From assembly GCF_000993825.1 (NCBI RefSeq), contig NZ_CP011114.1, positions 2,356,001-2,420,000 of the forward strand: 64,000 nucleotides of DNA, given 5' to 3'. The notes beneath the pieces were generated by a model that was not told the DNA's origin, ran no database searches, and was given only the letters and a program-made list of their open reading frames with translations. This stretch comes from Paenibacillus durus ATCC 35681 (GTDB lineage: Bacteria > Bacillota > Bacilli > Paenibacillales > Paenibacillaceae). Positions 33,737-42,850 of this stretch are shown here, piece by piece (the first letter of the stretch is position 1; each line of letters begins with the position of its first letter). A program made the translations under genes and the position numbers.

Positions 33737-35575
33737 ATGAAGCAGCCTATGAAACTGAATACCCGCATTTACAGCATCATCATTTTTATCATCCTGTTGG
33801 CATTGGTCATGTACATAACGCAAACCCAGTATTTCCAGCAGTTCAGCCACAGCCGGCATAACGAGAATTTGACCGAGAGCTGGAAGGCCGAAGCGGCCTC
33901 AGCCTCCTCTCTTTCCCCGCAGTCCGGCCCCCCATATTGCCTTGCCTATGACAGCAGGGACGAATTCAGCGCTAAAGTCAATATGCAGGCAAGCCGCACG
34001 CTGGGATATATGAAGAAGGAAGCAGTTACAACGGATCTGAGCAAAAAGAAGCTGAATCCTTCAGGCTGCGCCGCAGTCCTATTGACGGTCAGGGACCTTT
34101 CTTCTATTGCCAGTCCGGATGTCTTGGCCAGCTATGCGGAGCAGGGAGGCCATGTTCTCTTAACCTCCATGCCGGAACAAAACGATGCGTTTTACCGATT
34201 GTATCGAAAGCTGGGCATCCTGAACGCCGGAAATTATAAGGATGAGGCCGGGGTGCAGCTGGAGGGTGAGGTACTGATTGGAGAATCCGGGCTGCACATT
34301 GATGATAGCTTTATCATGAATACGGTGATGCAGGTGGAGCTGGATTCTTCGGTCACTGTGCATGCTGCAACTTCGGCGGGAACGCCGCTATTGTGGAGTG
34401 TGCCAAGCGGGAAAGGGTCTTTCATGGTGTTTAACGGCACGATGCTTCAGGAGAAGATTAACCGCGGACTGATTGCCGGGGCGATCTCTATGATGGTGCC
34501 GGACTTCATCTACCCTGTCTTCAACTCAAAGCTGGTTTATATCGATGACTGGCCGGCCCCGTATGGCAGCTCGATTGATGATGCGATCTACAAGACGTAC
34601 AAGTTGAACCGGCATGGCTTCATTAAGGAAATATGGTGGCCGGATATGCTTGGAGTTGCCAAACGAAATGATATAAAATACACCGCGGTGCTGATTGAGT
34701 CTTACCAGAATCGCGTGACTCCGCCCTTTGGTTCTCCATCCGATGCCGACCCTAACGGACTGATCAGCTACGGCAGGGAAATTATTAAAAGCGGCGGTGA
34801 AATCGGCCTGCACGGCTACAACCATCAGTCGCTTACGATGGACCAAGATACCAGCGCGGCGTTCGATTACCGGCCCTGGAACAGCACCAGCGACATGACG
34901 CAGTCGATTCAGGAGGCTGTAAGCTACGCCAAACAAGGTTTTCCCGAATATACCATGTTCACGTACGTGCCTCCGTCCAACGTGCTTAGCCCGGAAGGAC
35001 GCGAAGCGATCAAAGCAGGCTGGAAGAGTTTATCTGTGATCTCCTCTCTTTTTCCGGAGGATGCAGCCGGAATATCGTATGTGCAGGAGTTTGAGCTGGC
35101 GAAGGACGGTGTTATGGAGATGCCGCGGGTCACATCCGGTTATAAATCTACCCCGTTTGAACAGTGGGCGGCGGCAAGCGTGCTGACAGCTAACGGGATT
35201 TTCTCCCATTTCATCCATCCCGACGATGTTCTTGACGCCGAGCGGAATAAGAACATGAACTGGGAGAGCATGTACAAGAACTTCTCTGAGATGATGTCCG
35301 GATTGAACGAGCGTTACCCGTGGCTGCGCCCCCAGACTTCGATGGAAGCGGCCGTCGATATGAAGAATACGCTGACAAGCAGGGTGGATTTACAGCAGGA
35401 TGACGGCTCCATTAAAGGTTCGGTGAAGCCTTTTGAGAATGAGTCTTACTTTATCTTGCGGACCCGTAAAAAAGTCGGGAGCCTGTCAGGCTGTTCTGCG
35501 GATAAAATCGGCGACGGCATCTTTTTGATTACCGTCCGAAAAGCCGACTTCACTATTCATTTAAGCGAGGCATGA
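33737..35575 (+). CDS. pelA: PelA-like polysaccharide deacetylase (DUF2194 type)
   Basis: 612 aa. It has an N-terminal membrane anchor ('IYSIIIFIILLALVMYI', about 10-27), then an extracellular region with a Rossmann-like lobe (about 60-240). A deacetylase-like barrel follows, with 'KLVYIDDWPAPYGS' (metal-type Asp-Asp), 'GGEIGLHGYNHQSLT' (His-x3-His) and 'FSHFIHPDDVLD'. This fits the DUF2194/PelA deacetylase lineage that partly de-acetylates Pel as it leaves the cell, giving it positive charge. No separate glycoside-hydrolase domain of Gram-negative PelA is seen. The start at 33737 has its AAGGAG 17 bases away, so the initiation site is uncertain by a few codons. Confidence 0.8.
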   Translation: MKQPMKLNTRIYSIIIFIILLALVMYITQTQYFQQFSHSRHNENLTESWKAEAASASSLSPQSGPPYCLAYDSRDEFSAKVNMQASRTLGYMKKEAVTTDLSKKKLNPSGCAAVLLTVRDLSSIASPDVLASYAEQGGHVLLTSMPEQNDAFYRLYRKLGILNAGNYKDEAGVQLEGEVLIGESGLHIDDSFIMNTVMQVELDSSVTVHAATSAGTPLLWSVPSGKGSFMVFNGTMLQEKINRGLIAGAISMMVPDFIYPVFNSKLVYIDDWPAPYGSSIDDAIYKTYKLNRHGFIKEIWWPDMLGVAKRNDIKYTAVLIESYQNRVTPPFGSPSDADPNGLISYGREIIKSGGEIGLHGYNHQSLTMDQDTSAAFDYRPWNSTSDMTQSIQEAVSYAKQGFPEYTMFTYVPPSNVLSPEGREAIKAGWKSLSVISSLFPEDAAGISYVQEFELAKDGVMEMPRVTSGYKSTPFEQWAAASVLTANGIFSHFIHPDDVLDAERNKNMNWESMYKNFSEMMSGLNERYPWLRPQTSMEAAVDMKNTLTSRVDLQQDDGSIKGSVKPFENESYFILRTRKKVGSLSGCSADKIGDGIFLITVRKADFTIHLSEA

Positions 35576-35579
35576 GTTC

Positions 35580-37022
35580 ATGAAAATATGTATAATTGCG
35601 GAGGGCTCCTATCCCTATATTACCGGGGGCGTCTCCAGTTGGATTCATTCTCTGGTTACCAACCTGACTGAGCATGAGTTTATTATTCTGGCTATTGGAG
35701 CCGAAGAGAAGCAGCGGGGGGCTTTCAAGTACCAGCTTCCTTCAAATATCGTTGAAGTGAAAGAAATCTTCCTGAACAGCTATCTGAATGAGGTAAAACC
35801 GCGCAGGGACCGCCTCCGGCTCACTCCCTCTGAGCATGAAGCGCTGGGCTCCCTGCTGGGCGGCGGCACTGCGGTAGATTGGGCCGGTCTGTTCGATTTG
35901 CTGCGCTCAGGGCGGGTTACCTCTGCCGTTCAGTTTCTGATGAGCCGGGAATTTTTCCGAATCTTGTCCAAACGCTGCCAGGAAGATTATGAACATGTGC
36001 CGTTTACCGAGATGTACTGGACCGTCCGGTCCATGATGCTGCCGCTGCTGCTTACGATCCGTGAGGATATTCCAAGAGCCGATCTGTACCACAGCGTGTC
36101 AACCGGTTACGCCGGAGTCATCGGCGCCCTCGCCAAGCATCTCTACGGCAAGCCCTATCTGCTCACCGAACACGGCATTTATTCCCGCGAGAGAGAGGAA
36201 GAGATTATCAAGGCTGACTGGGTGCAGGGCTATTTCAAGGATTTGTGGATTCAATACTTTTACCGGCTGTCCGAGGCTGCTTATACCATGAGCGATCAGG
36301 TCATTACACTCTTTGGCCGCAACCGTGACATTGAAATTGAGATCGGCTGCGACGAGCGGAAAATCAGTATTATCCCGAACGGAGTCAATGTCGCCGACTA
36401 TGCGGAAGTCGCGGGACCTCCCCCGGAAGGCGGCCCCCTCCGGCTCGGCGCCATCGTCCGCATCGTACCGATCAAGGATATCAAAACCATGATTCAAAGC
36501 TTTGCGTTGGTGAAACGGGAACTGCCCGAAGCGGAGCTGCACATTCTGGGCCCCTGGGAGGAGAACGAAGATTATTACCGCGAATGTCTTGAGCTGGCGG
36601 CAACGCTGCAGGTGCAGGATATCATTTTCACAGGCGAGGTTAATGTTCGCCAATATTTGAAACAGCTCGACATCATCCTGCTCTCCAGCATCAGCGAGGG
36701 CATGCCGCTGGCCATCCTTGAAGCGATGGCTGCGGGCAAGCCGTGCGTCACAACCAATGTCGGCAGCTGCCGCGAGCTTCTACTCGGCAGCGGCGATAAC
36801 TACGGACCCGCCGGCATTGTAGTTCCCGTCATGCATTACGATCAGATGGCATCCGCCATCATTCGGCTTGGCAGGAGCCGAGAGCTGCGGGAGCAGATGG
36901 GCCTCAGCGGTCTTAAACGGGCGGAGGCGCACTATACCAGAGAACAGTTCATCGAGGGCTACCGCGAATTTTATCAGATCTATGAGGAGGGGCGGTCATG
37001 GCCGGCATCGGCTTCGAGCTAA
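35580..37022 (+). CDS. pelF: PelF glycosyltransferase (GT4)
   Basis: 480 aa, soluble, GT-B fold. It polymerises the Pel polysaccharide from UDP-sugars. Landmarks are the N-terminal 'CIIAEGSYPYITGGVSSWIHSLV', 'ADLYHSVSTGYAGVIGALAK', 'YLLTEHGIYSRERE' and, in the donor-binding lobe, 'RLGAIVRIVPIKDIKTMIQSF' and the E-x7-E box 'ISEGMPLAILEAMAAGKP'. The TEHGIY-RER motif is characteristic of PelF. The ATG follows GAGG by 9 bases. It starts 4 bases after pelA and overlaps pelG by 25 bases, indicating tight coupling with the membrane transporter it pairs with. Confidence 0.95.
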   Translation: MKICIIAEGSYPYITGGVSSWIHSLVTNLTEHEFIILAIGAEEKQRGAFKYQLPSNIVEVKEIFLNSYLNEVKPRRDRLRLTPSEHEALGSLLGGGTAVDWAGLFDLLRSGRVTSAVQFLMSREFFRILSKRCQEDYEHVPFTEMYWTVRSMMLPLLLTIREDIPRADLYHSVSTGYAGVIGALAKHLYGKPYLLTEHGIYSREREEEIIKADWVQGYFKDLWIQYFYRLSEAAYTMSDQVITLFGRNRDIEIEIGCDERKISIIPNGVNVADYAEVAGPPPEGGPLRLGAIVRIVPIKDIKTMIQSFALVKRELPEAELHILGPWEENEDYYRECLELAATLQVQDIIFTGEVNVRQYLKQLDIILLSSISEGMPLAILEAMAAGKPCVTTNVGSCRELLLGSGDNYGPAGIVVPVMHYDQMASAIIRLGRSRELREQMGLSGLKRAEAHYTREQFIEGYREFYQIYEEGRSWPASASS

Positions 37023-40000
37023 GAAAACTACATAACCAGCAGGGGCTGCTTCGTCAGATTCGGGCATACGCCTACTCGTCCATGTCGACGGTCGGACCGA
37101 TGATCCTGTGTATGGCGATGGTGGCCGGCATTCAGCGTCTAATGTCGGTTTCCGGCGCGGCCTTTTTGGAGCGGGAACTGTTCTTGACCACCATTGTGTA
37201 TGCCTTCATCTTCTCTGTGCTGGTCACCGGCGGCGTCTCAATGGTGCTGACCCGGTTCCTGTCGGATATGCTGTTCCAGAAGCAATACAAGCACGCCCTT
37301 TCCTCCTTCTACGGCGCAGCAGCCGTATGTCTGCCTGCGGGTGCGGTGGCGGCGCTGGTGTTCCTAAAAGGCGTTGAAGCCGGATTCGCGTATAAGGCTG
37401 CCGCGTTTCTCCTGTTTATGGAGCTGATCCTCATCTGGCTGCAGTCCGTTCACCTTACGGCGCTCAAGGATTATAAACGTATCTTCCGCGGCTTTCTGCT
37501 CGGAGCCTGTACCGCAGCACTGGGAGCCTGGGTCGTCTGCGAATATACACCCTATCCCACAGCCGCGGGAATGCTTGCCGCAGTGGATGCGGGTTTTTTC
37601 CTTGTGCTGCTGCTGACCAACCGGCACTTCGAGCAGGTATTTCCTCCTCGGGATTCCCGCTTGTATTTTCACTTTCTGTCCTATTTCCGCAAATATCCAG
37701 CCTTGTTCGGGATTGGCACATTCCTTTATGCGGGCGTATATACGCACAGCTTCGTGTACTGGTTCGGCCCGCAGAACAAAGAGGTGGCCGGCCGCTATCT
37801 CGTCTCTCCTTTTTATGATACGCCGGTCTTCTATGCCTACTTAAGCGTCATGCCGGCACTCATTCTTTTCACAGTTGCCGTCGAGACCAACTTCTATGAG
37901 AAATTCAGAGGTTACTACGATCTGATTCGGCAGCGGGGAACATTTAAGGAAATATCGGAGGCCCGGCGGGAGATGCAGCGGACGCTGATCCGTGAACTAA
38001 CGTTTCTCATGGAAACCCAGCTCATGTTTACGGTTATCAGTCTTGCGCTCGGCATCAAGCTTCTGCCCATGATCGGTTTCAGCATGAATCAGCTTGATAT
38101 CTATATCATTCTCTTGCTAGGCTACTATTTCTTCATCATTACATTTGTCATCTTGCTGCTTCTGCTCTATTACGATGACCGGAAAGGTGTTGTTATGATC
38201 AGCGGTCTCTTTCTCATTCTGAATACCGGCTTAAGCACCCTCTCTATGCTGGGCGGCTATGACGGTTACGGTATGTTTGTCGCTTCCTTTATTGCCGTAC
38301 TGCTCGCACTGGGACGGTTAATCGTTTATGTCCGGAGCATTGACTACCATACTTTCTGCGCCCAGCCCGTTAATCCGGTCAAGCGGGAACGCAAGCGTCT
38401 GTTCCGTCCCGGGCTAACTTCCGTTACGCTGGCCGCGCTCGTCATTCTGTTGACGGGCTGCACGGAAAGCAGCTTGGGCGAGAAGAGCGCCCCGAAGGCG
38501 ACGGATTCACCAATCTCCGAGTCACTTACTCAGGATAAGCTGGCTGAGGACAAGCGTATCTATGAAAGGGACAATGATACCTCCGTGGATACCTTGTATT
38601 TGACCGTGCTTGAGGATGACAAAAAAGAAGACTCAGCCCCCCTAACCTGGTATGAGCTGAACCGGATTCGCAGCCGGATGGACGAAGGCTCGCTGAACGC
38701 CATTCTTCAGGAAGGCGCAACCGATGGCAGCGGGCCGACCCCCGGCTCCTTTGGCTACTCATCCCTGGATGCCAACGCCCATGTTTCCCTTCGCGGGAAT
38801 ACGGCGCGGTATGCTTCCCAGCGGTCTTACAAGATCAAACTGAACGATCAGGCGGAACTATGGAATGATCAACGCACGATTAACTTGAATAAGCACGCCT
38901 ATGACCCTTCGCGCCTGCGCAATAAACTAAGCTTCGATCTGTTCGAGACGATTCCGAATATGACAAGTCTGCGCACCCGCTTCGTGCATCTGTACGTGAA
39001 GGATTTGAGCGAAGGCGGCTCAGCCGGCTCCAAGCCGTACATCGATTATGGACTGTACACACAGGTCGAGCAGCCCAACAAGCAATTTCTGAAGAATCAC
39101 TGGCTTGACCCGTACGGACAGTTGTACAAAGCTACAATGTTCGAATTTTTCGAGTATCAAGGTGAGCTTCGGCTGCAGGATGACCCGCTGTATGACAAGG
39201 CCAAGTTTGAAACCCGCCTGCAGATCAACGGGCGTGAAGATCACCGGAAGCTGCTGGATATGCTCCAGGATGTGAACAATCTGTCCATTCCGATCAATGA
39301 CGTTATCAGCAAGCATTTCGACCTTGATAACTACCTGACCTGGCTAGCCTGCAACATTTTGATGGACAACATGGATACGGATGCCCAAAATTTCCTGCTT
39401 TATTCCCCACTCAACTCCGAAAAATGGTACTTCCTTCCATGGGACTATGACGGAGGCTGGGAGCTGCAAAGGAATTTAAAGAGCATTAGCCCCTATAACA
39501 GCGGCATCAGCAATTATTGGGGCTCCAAGCTGCATAACCGGTTCTTCCGCAGTACCGAAAATGTGAAGCTGCTTAAGGATAAAATCGACGAGCTGTACCG
39601 GGACTACATCAACAAGGATATCATTGCTAAAAAAATCGGCCTGTACAGCCCCATCACCCAACTGTATATGGGCAGGCAGCCGGATAAAGGCTTCCTCCCG
39701 GAGCTCGTTTCCGATATTCCCAAGGATCTGGCGGCGATCAGCACTGTTCCGGAGCGCTCCATGAAGCGGTTTATTGAGGATATCCAGAAGCCCAAGCCCT
39801 TTTTTCTGGACGATCTGCACCAGGAGGGGACAACTTCCGTATTTCAGTGGGATGCCTCGTTCGATCTCCAAGGAGACACCCTGAAGTATGAATTTACTCT
39901 GGCACGGGACCCGCTGTTTACAAAGGTGGTCAAGCGGTTAAGCACACCGGGTACTTCCGTGCGGCTCAGCGGCCTTTCGCCAGGAACGTACTACTGGAAG

Positions 40001-40105
40001 GTGACGGCGGACGACGGCAAGGGACATTCGCAAATCGCATTTGATATTTATTTCGACGATGAAGGCACTCCCTACTACGGCGTCAGAGAGGTTAAGGTGA
40101 ACTGA
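36998..40105 (+). CDS. pelG: Fusion: PelG polysaccharide transporter + CotH kinase-like domain
   Basis: 1035 aa. Residues 1-~455 are PelG, a MATE/PST-like 12-helix transporter ('MAGIGFELRKL', 'YSSMSTVGPMILCM', 'YYDDRKGVVMISGLFLILNTGLS'). A basic stretch KRERKRLFRPG leads into a further hydrophobic segment ending in a lipobox-like 'LVILLTGC' (Cys488). From about 530 follows a CotH domain: 'HVSLRGNTARYASQRSYKIKLN', the kinase-like 'DNMDTDAQNFLLY' (about 790) and 'PWDYDGGWELQ' (about 814). The last ~90 residues resemble a fibronectin-III module. No stop, ATG or ribosome site separates the halves. Usual PelG is about 450 aa. The extra helix would put CotH outside the membrane. The ATG has GGAGG 7 bases upstream. 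Confidence 0.9.
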   Translation: MAGIGFELRKLHNQQGLLRQIRAYAYSSMSTVGPMILCMAMVAGIQRLMSVSGAAFLERELFLTTIVYAFIFSVLVTGGVSMVLTRFLSDMLFQKQYKHALSSFYGAAAVCLPAGAVAALVFLKGVEAGFAYKAAAFLLFMELILIWLQSVHLTALKDYKRIFRGFLLGACTAALGAWVVCEYTPYPTAAGMLAAVDAGFFLVLLLTNRHFEQVFPPRDSRLYFHFLSYFRKYPALFGIGTFLYAGVYTHSFVYWFGPQNKEVAGRYLVSPFYDTPVFYAYLSVMPALILFTVAVETNFYEKFRGYYDLIRQRGTFKEISEARREMQRTLIRELTFLMETQLMFTVISLALGIKLLPMIGFSMNQLDIYIILLLGYYFFIITFVILLLLLYYDDRKGVVMISGLFLILNTGLSTLSMLGGYDGYGMFVASFIAVLLALGRLIVYVRSIDYHTFCAQPVNPVKRERKRLFRPGLTSVTLAALVILLTGCTESSLGEKSAPKATDSPISESLTQDKLAEDKRIYERDNDTSVDTLYLTVLEDDKKEDSAPLTWYELNRIRSRMDEGSLNAILQEGATDGSGPTPGSFGYSSLDANAHVSLRGNTARYASQRSYKIKLNDQAELWNDQRTINLNKHAYDPSRLRNKLSFDLFETIPNMTSLRTRFVHLYVKDLSEGGSAGSKPYIDYGLYTQVEQPNKQFLKNHWLDPYGQLYKATMFEFFEYQGELRLQDDPLYDKAKFETRLQINGREDHRKLLDMLQDVNNLSIPINDVISKHFDLDNYLTWLACNILMDNMDTDAQNFLLYSPLNSEKWYFLPWDYDGGWELQRNLKSISPYNSGISNYWGSKLHNRFFRSTENVKLLKDKIDELYRDYINKDIIAKKIGLYSPITQLYMGRQPDKGFLPELVSDIPKDLAAISTVPERSMKRFIEDIQKPKPFFLDDLHQEGTTSVFQWDASFDLQGDTLKYEFTLARDPLFTKVVKRLSTPGTSVRLSGLSPGTYYWKVTADDGKGHSQIAFDIYFDDEGTPYYGVREVKVN

Positions 40106-40106
40106 C

Positions 40107-40820
40107 ATGGAATTTATGGGACGGCCGCTCAGGCATGAATTCAAATACTATCTGCATCCCCATGAATATCTATCCATGCGTCAGCGGGTAGCGTCACTGC
40201 TTCCGCTTGATCCGCACTCGCAGAGCGAGGACGGATACGGCATTCGGAGTCTCTATTTCGACAGTCCAGTCGATCATGCGCTGTATGACAAGACTAACGG
40301 AATTTTCGGACGCGAGAAGTTTCGAATTCGGATATACAATGCAAGCGACAGCTCGATCAAACTGGAGCGCAAGAGTAAATACGGAGATTATGTAAGTAAA
40401 GAGAGCGCCCCGCTAACCCGCTCCGAGTATGAAAATATTGTGCACGGGGACGCCTCGTCGATTGCGGATTCACCGCATCCTCTTGTTCGGGATTTATACA
40501 GGGCGCTTACTTTCAAGGGCTTCCGTCCAGCGGCAATCGTCGATTACGTGCGCGAAGCCTATGTATACGACTACGGGGATGTCCGGATTACGTTCGACAA
40601 GAAGCTGTCCTCCGGCATTGGCAGTCTGGATCTGTTTGACCCCGGACTGGCTTTTCGGGAGGCTCTGGATGATTCCACACGAACCATTCTGGAAATTAAA
40701 TTCAACCGCTTCCTGCCCGAACCCGTGCGTCTCGTCGCCACCCCGGCTGCGAGCGTCCGGTCCACGATATCCAAATATGTGATATGCAGGGAAGCCGCCA
40801 AACTTCATTTCAAACGATAA
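40107..40820 (+). CDS. VTC-domain polyphosphate polymerase
   Basis: 237 aa. This is a tunnel-fold (CYTH-like) VTC domain as in yeast Vtc4, which makes polyphosphate from ATP. Typical basic and acidic tunnel residues occur in 'RHEFKYYLHPHEY', 'IRSLYFDSP', 'EKFRIRIYNAS', 'IKLERKSKYGDYVSKE', 'RPAAIVDYVREAYV' and 'TILEIKFNRFLPEPVR'. The ATG, 1 base after the CotH stop, has AAGGTG 7 bases upstream. Bacterial VTC proteins are regularly found beside CotH and DUF4956 genes, as here. It lies within the pel operon, which is the unusual part. Whether it makes polyphosphate here is untested. Confidence 0.9.
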   Translation: MEFMGRPLRHEFKYYLHPHEYLSMRQRVASLLPLDPHSQSEDGYGIRSLYFDSPVDHALYDKTNGIFGREKFRIRIYNASDSSIKLERKSKYGDYVSKESAPLTRSEYENIVHGDASSIADSPHPLVRDLYRALTFKGFRPAAIVDYVREAYVYDYGDVRITFDKKLSSGIGSLDLFDPGLAFREALDDSTRTILEIKFNRFLPEPVRLVATPAASVRSTISKYVICREAAKLHFKR

Positions 40821-40836
40821 GGGGATAAGCCTCACA

Positions 40837-41517
40837 ATGAATGATACTATAAATTTCCAGGATTTATTTAAAAAAAGTGCGCTTCATCTTGATGCCTTCC
40901 GCACCGTTTCGTACATTGACGTCCTGCTCGGTCTCATCGCTTCGTTAGGTGTCGGTCTGTTCATCTTTTACATTTACCGAAAAACTTTTCGGGGAGTCGT
41001 ATACAGCTACAACTATAATGCCGCCTTTGTGCTCATGTGCATGATTACAAGCATGATTATTATGACCATCAGCTCCAATATCGTGCTCTCTCTCGGTATG
41101 GTTGGTGCGCTCAGTATCGTACGTTTCCGTACCGCCGTCAAAGATCCGCTGGACATTGTATACATGTTCTGGTCGATCGCAGGAGGCATTGCAGCAGGAG
41201 CCAAGCTCTATCCTGTCGCGCTCATCGGCTCCCTCGCCATTGGACTCGTGCTGCTGTGGCTGTCCCGCCGCAAGGTCCGGGAACAGCCTTACCTGCTGAT
41301 TATCCGCCACTCGGAAGACGCCACCACGGAGCTTCGGATGCGGATGCGGAAAATTGAATATACGCTGAGATCCAAGACGATCCGCAAGGACTTTGTAGAG
41401 CTTACGGTCGAACTTAGGATGCGGGACAACAACACCTCGTTCGTTCATGACCTGTCCGGTATACAAGGCGTTATGGATATTTCGCTGATTAACTACACCG
41501 GAGATTACGCCCAATAA
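40837..41517 (+). CDS. DUF4956 membrane protein
   Basis: 226 aa. It has three to four N-terminal membrane helices (about 27-150: 'YIDVLLGLIASLGVGLFIFYIY', 'AAFVLMCMITSMIIMTI', 'VALIGSLAIGLVLLWL') with the family signature 'LSLGMVGALSIVRFRTAVKDPLDIVYMFWSIA'. A cytoplasmic ferredoxin-like C-terminal half follows. DUF4956 proteins usually accompany VTC and CotH genes and may form the membrane port of that polyphosphate module; the mechanism is unknown. It is the last gene of the pel operon, 16 bases after the VTC gene, and is followed at once by a strong terminator. Confidence 0.88.
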   Translation: MNDTINFQDLFKKSALHLDAFRTVSYIDVLLGLIASLGVGLFIFYIYRKTFRGVVYSYNYNAAFVLMCMITSMIIMTISSNIVLSLGMVGALSIVRFRTAVKDPLDIVYMFWSIAGGIAAGAKLYPVALIGSLAIGLVLLWLSRRKVREQPYLLIIRHSEDATTELRMRMRKIEYTLRSKTIRKDFVELTVELRMRDNNTSFVHDLSGIQGVMDISLINYTGDYAQ

Positions 41518-41545
41518 CATTTAATCCGCATCATGAATCAGCATA

Positions 41546-41596
41546 GGGGTGTCCCAAAAGCCATGCAATGGCTGCTTGGGACACCCCTTGTTTTAG
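41546..41596 (+). terminator. Strong terminator of pel operon
   Basis: AGGGGTGTCCCA (41546-41557) and TGGGACACCCCT (41578-41589) are a 12-base perfect stem. The nested AGCCAT/ATGGCT and a TGTTTT tail follow. Confidence 0.92.
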
Positions 41597-41659
41597 AGTA
41601 GTATCAACTTGAGTACTCGGTATGGACGCTACGCGAACGGATCGTTGTTCCAATCGCTG

Positions 41660-41709
41660 TTGTGTCCGGATTTTTCGAATCTCTCTTTGCAGTTAAAATC
41701 CGGACACAA
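41660..41709. repeat. 15-base inverted repeat in intergenic DNA
   Basis: TTGTGTCCGGATTTT (41660-41674) and AAAATCCGGACACAA (41695-41709), loop 20 bases. It lies between the pel terminator and the end of the histidine-kinase gene. It may be a transcript end or a mobile-repeat relic. Confidence 0.6.
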
Positions 41710-41791
41710 AGGCGACCGCTGCCGCTTTTCCACAATCGCTCCGTCCTCTCCGCTGCTCGTAACGAAATCTTCTACGATATCAAACGCAAAT

Positions 41792-42850
41792 TTATTTTTG
41801 ATTATGAGCAAGAGGAACTGTAAAATAAAATGTTGTTCCAACATCGAGCATGCTTTCTGCCCATATCTTGCCGCCATGATTTTCGATTACTTTTTTACAA
41901 ATGGCAAGACCAAGCCCTGTGCCGCCAAAATGTCTTGATCGAGATTTTTCGGAACGGTAGAAATGGTCAAACACATAAGGCAAATCCTCTTGTGATATGC
42001 CTATCCCATTATCTTTAACAGAAATCTTTAGGTAATCACCATCGACACTTGCCTGAATCGTTATCGTTCCATTTTCATCTACATACCTTTTTGCATTGCT
42101 GATTAAATTATCAAACACCTGCGCAATACCATTTTCATTGGCATAAATGCGTACCGAAGGAAACGGTTTTATAGCTTCCAGTTGCACTGGTAGATCGGCA
42201 AATTCAATTTCAATGGGATTTATCACAGTTTCAAGCAGCTCTTTGGAATCGCGGACACAGAACGCCTCTTTTTGGTCATTTATGTCCAGTTGAGAATACT
42301 GAAAAAGGCTCTCTATCAAATTATCAAGGCTTTCTGTTTTGTTTTTTATGACAGTGATGTACCTGTTAAATTTCCCTCTGTCATGGATGATACCGTCCTG
42401 TAAACCTTCCACATAACCTTTGATGGAAGACATAGGAGTACGCAAGTCATGTGAAATACTGGCAATCAGTTCTTTACGGGAATATTCAAGAGCTGCCTGT
42501 TTTTCCAGTGACATTTTTAATTGTTTTCTCATCAAATCAAAAGCAACACATAAATCGCCCATTTCATCGTTATTTTTATAATTAAATGGAAATTCAAAAT
42601 TTCCGTCCTTTATTTTTTTTGTCGCTAAATTTAATTCTTGTAGCGGCTTTAAAATGCTTGAGGATATAATCCAGCCTAAAATAAGAGCGCAAATGCAAAA
42701 TGGAATTAACAGAGCCAATATGATTTGGACAACAGTCAAAACGGCAGGGGTGTTTTGTGTATTAAATCCAGTAACCAATACGGCAAACATAGGGAGAATC
42801 AGCATGGAGAAGAAGGATATAATCAGCTTTTTCCGAATTCCAATTCTCAT
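41792..42850 (-). CDS. Sensor histidine kinase of an antimicrobial-peptide-type cassette
   Basis: 352 aa. Two N-terminal membrane helices with a very short outer loop (about 10-60) are followed by a HAMP domain. Then come the H-box 'ELIASISHDLRTPMSSIKGY', N-box 'QVFDNLISNAKRYV', and G-boxes 'VKDNGIGISQED' and 'FGGTGLGLAI'. The short sensor loop resembles intramembrane-sensing kinases working with peptide-efflux ABC transporters. The ATG overlaps the response-regulator stop (ATGA) and GGAGG lies upstream. It is AT-rich relative to both neighbours. The partner regulator upstream is frameshifted, so signalling through it may be lost. Confidence 0.9.
   Translation of the reverse strand: MRIGIRKKLIISFFSMLILPMFAVLVTGFNTQNTPAVLTVVQIILALLIPFCICALILGWIISSSILKPLQELNLATKKIKDGNFEFPFNYKNNDEMGDLCVAFDLMRKQLKMSLEKQAALEYSRKELIASISHDLRTPMSSIKGYVEGLQDGIIHDRGKFNRYITVIKNKTESLDNLIESLFQYSQLDINDQKEAFCVRDSKELLETVINPIEIEFADLPVQLEAIKPFPSVRIYANENGIAQVFDNLISNAKRYVDENGTITIQASVDGDYLKISVKDNGIGISQEDLPYVFDHFYRSEKSRSRHFGGTGLGLAICKKVIENHGGKIWAESMLDVGTTFYFTVPLAHNQK

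Noticed and set aside
38376..38480. Separate start for a CotH lipoprotein inside pelG
   Set aside because: The basic stretch and lipobox look like a signal peptide, but no ATG/GTG/TTG with a ribosome site was found there, so a true fusion is preferred.
41629..41877. Small antisense/sense frames in the gap after the pel terminator
   Set aside because: They cross the 15-base inverted repeat and the end of the kinase gene, with no start signals.
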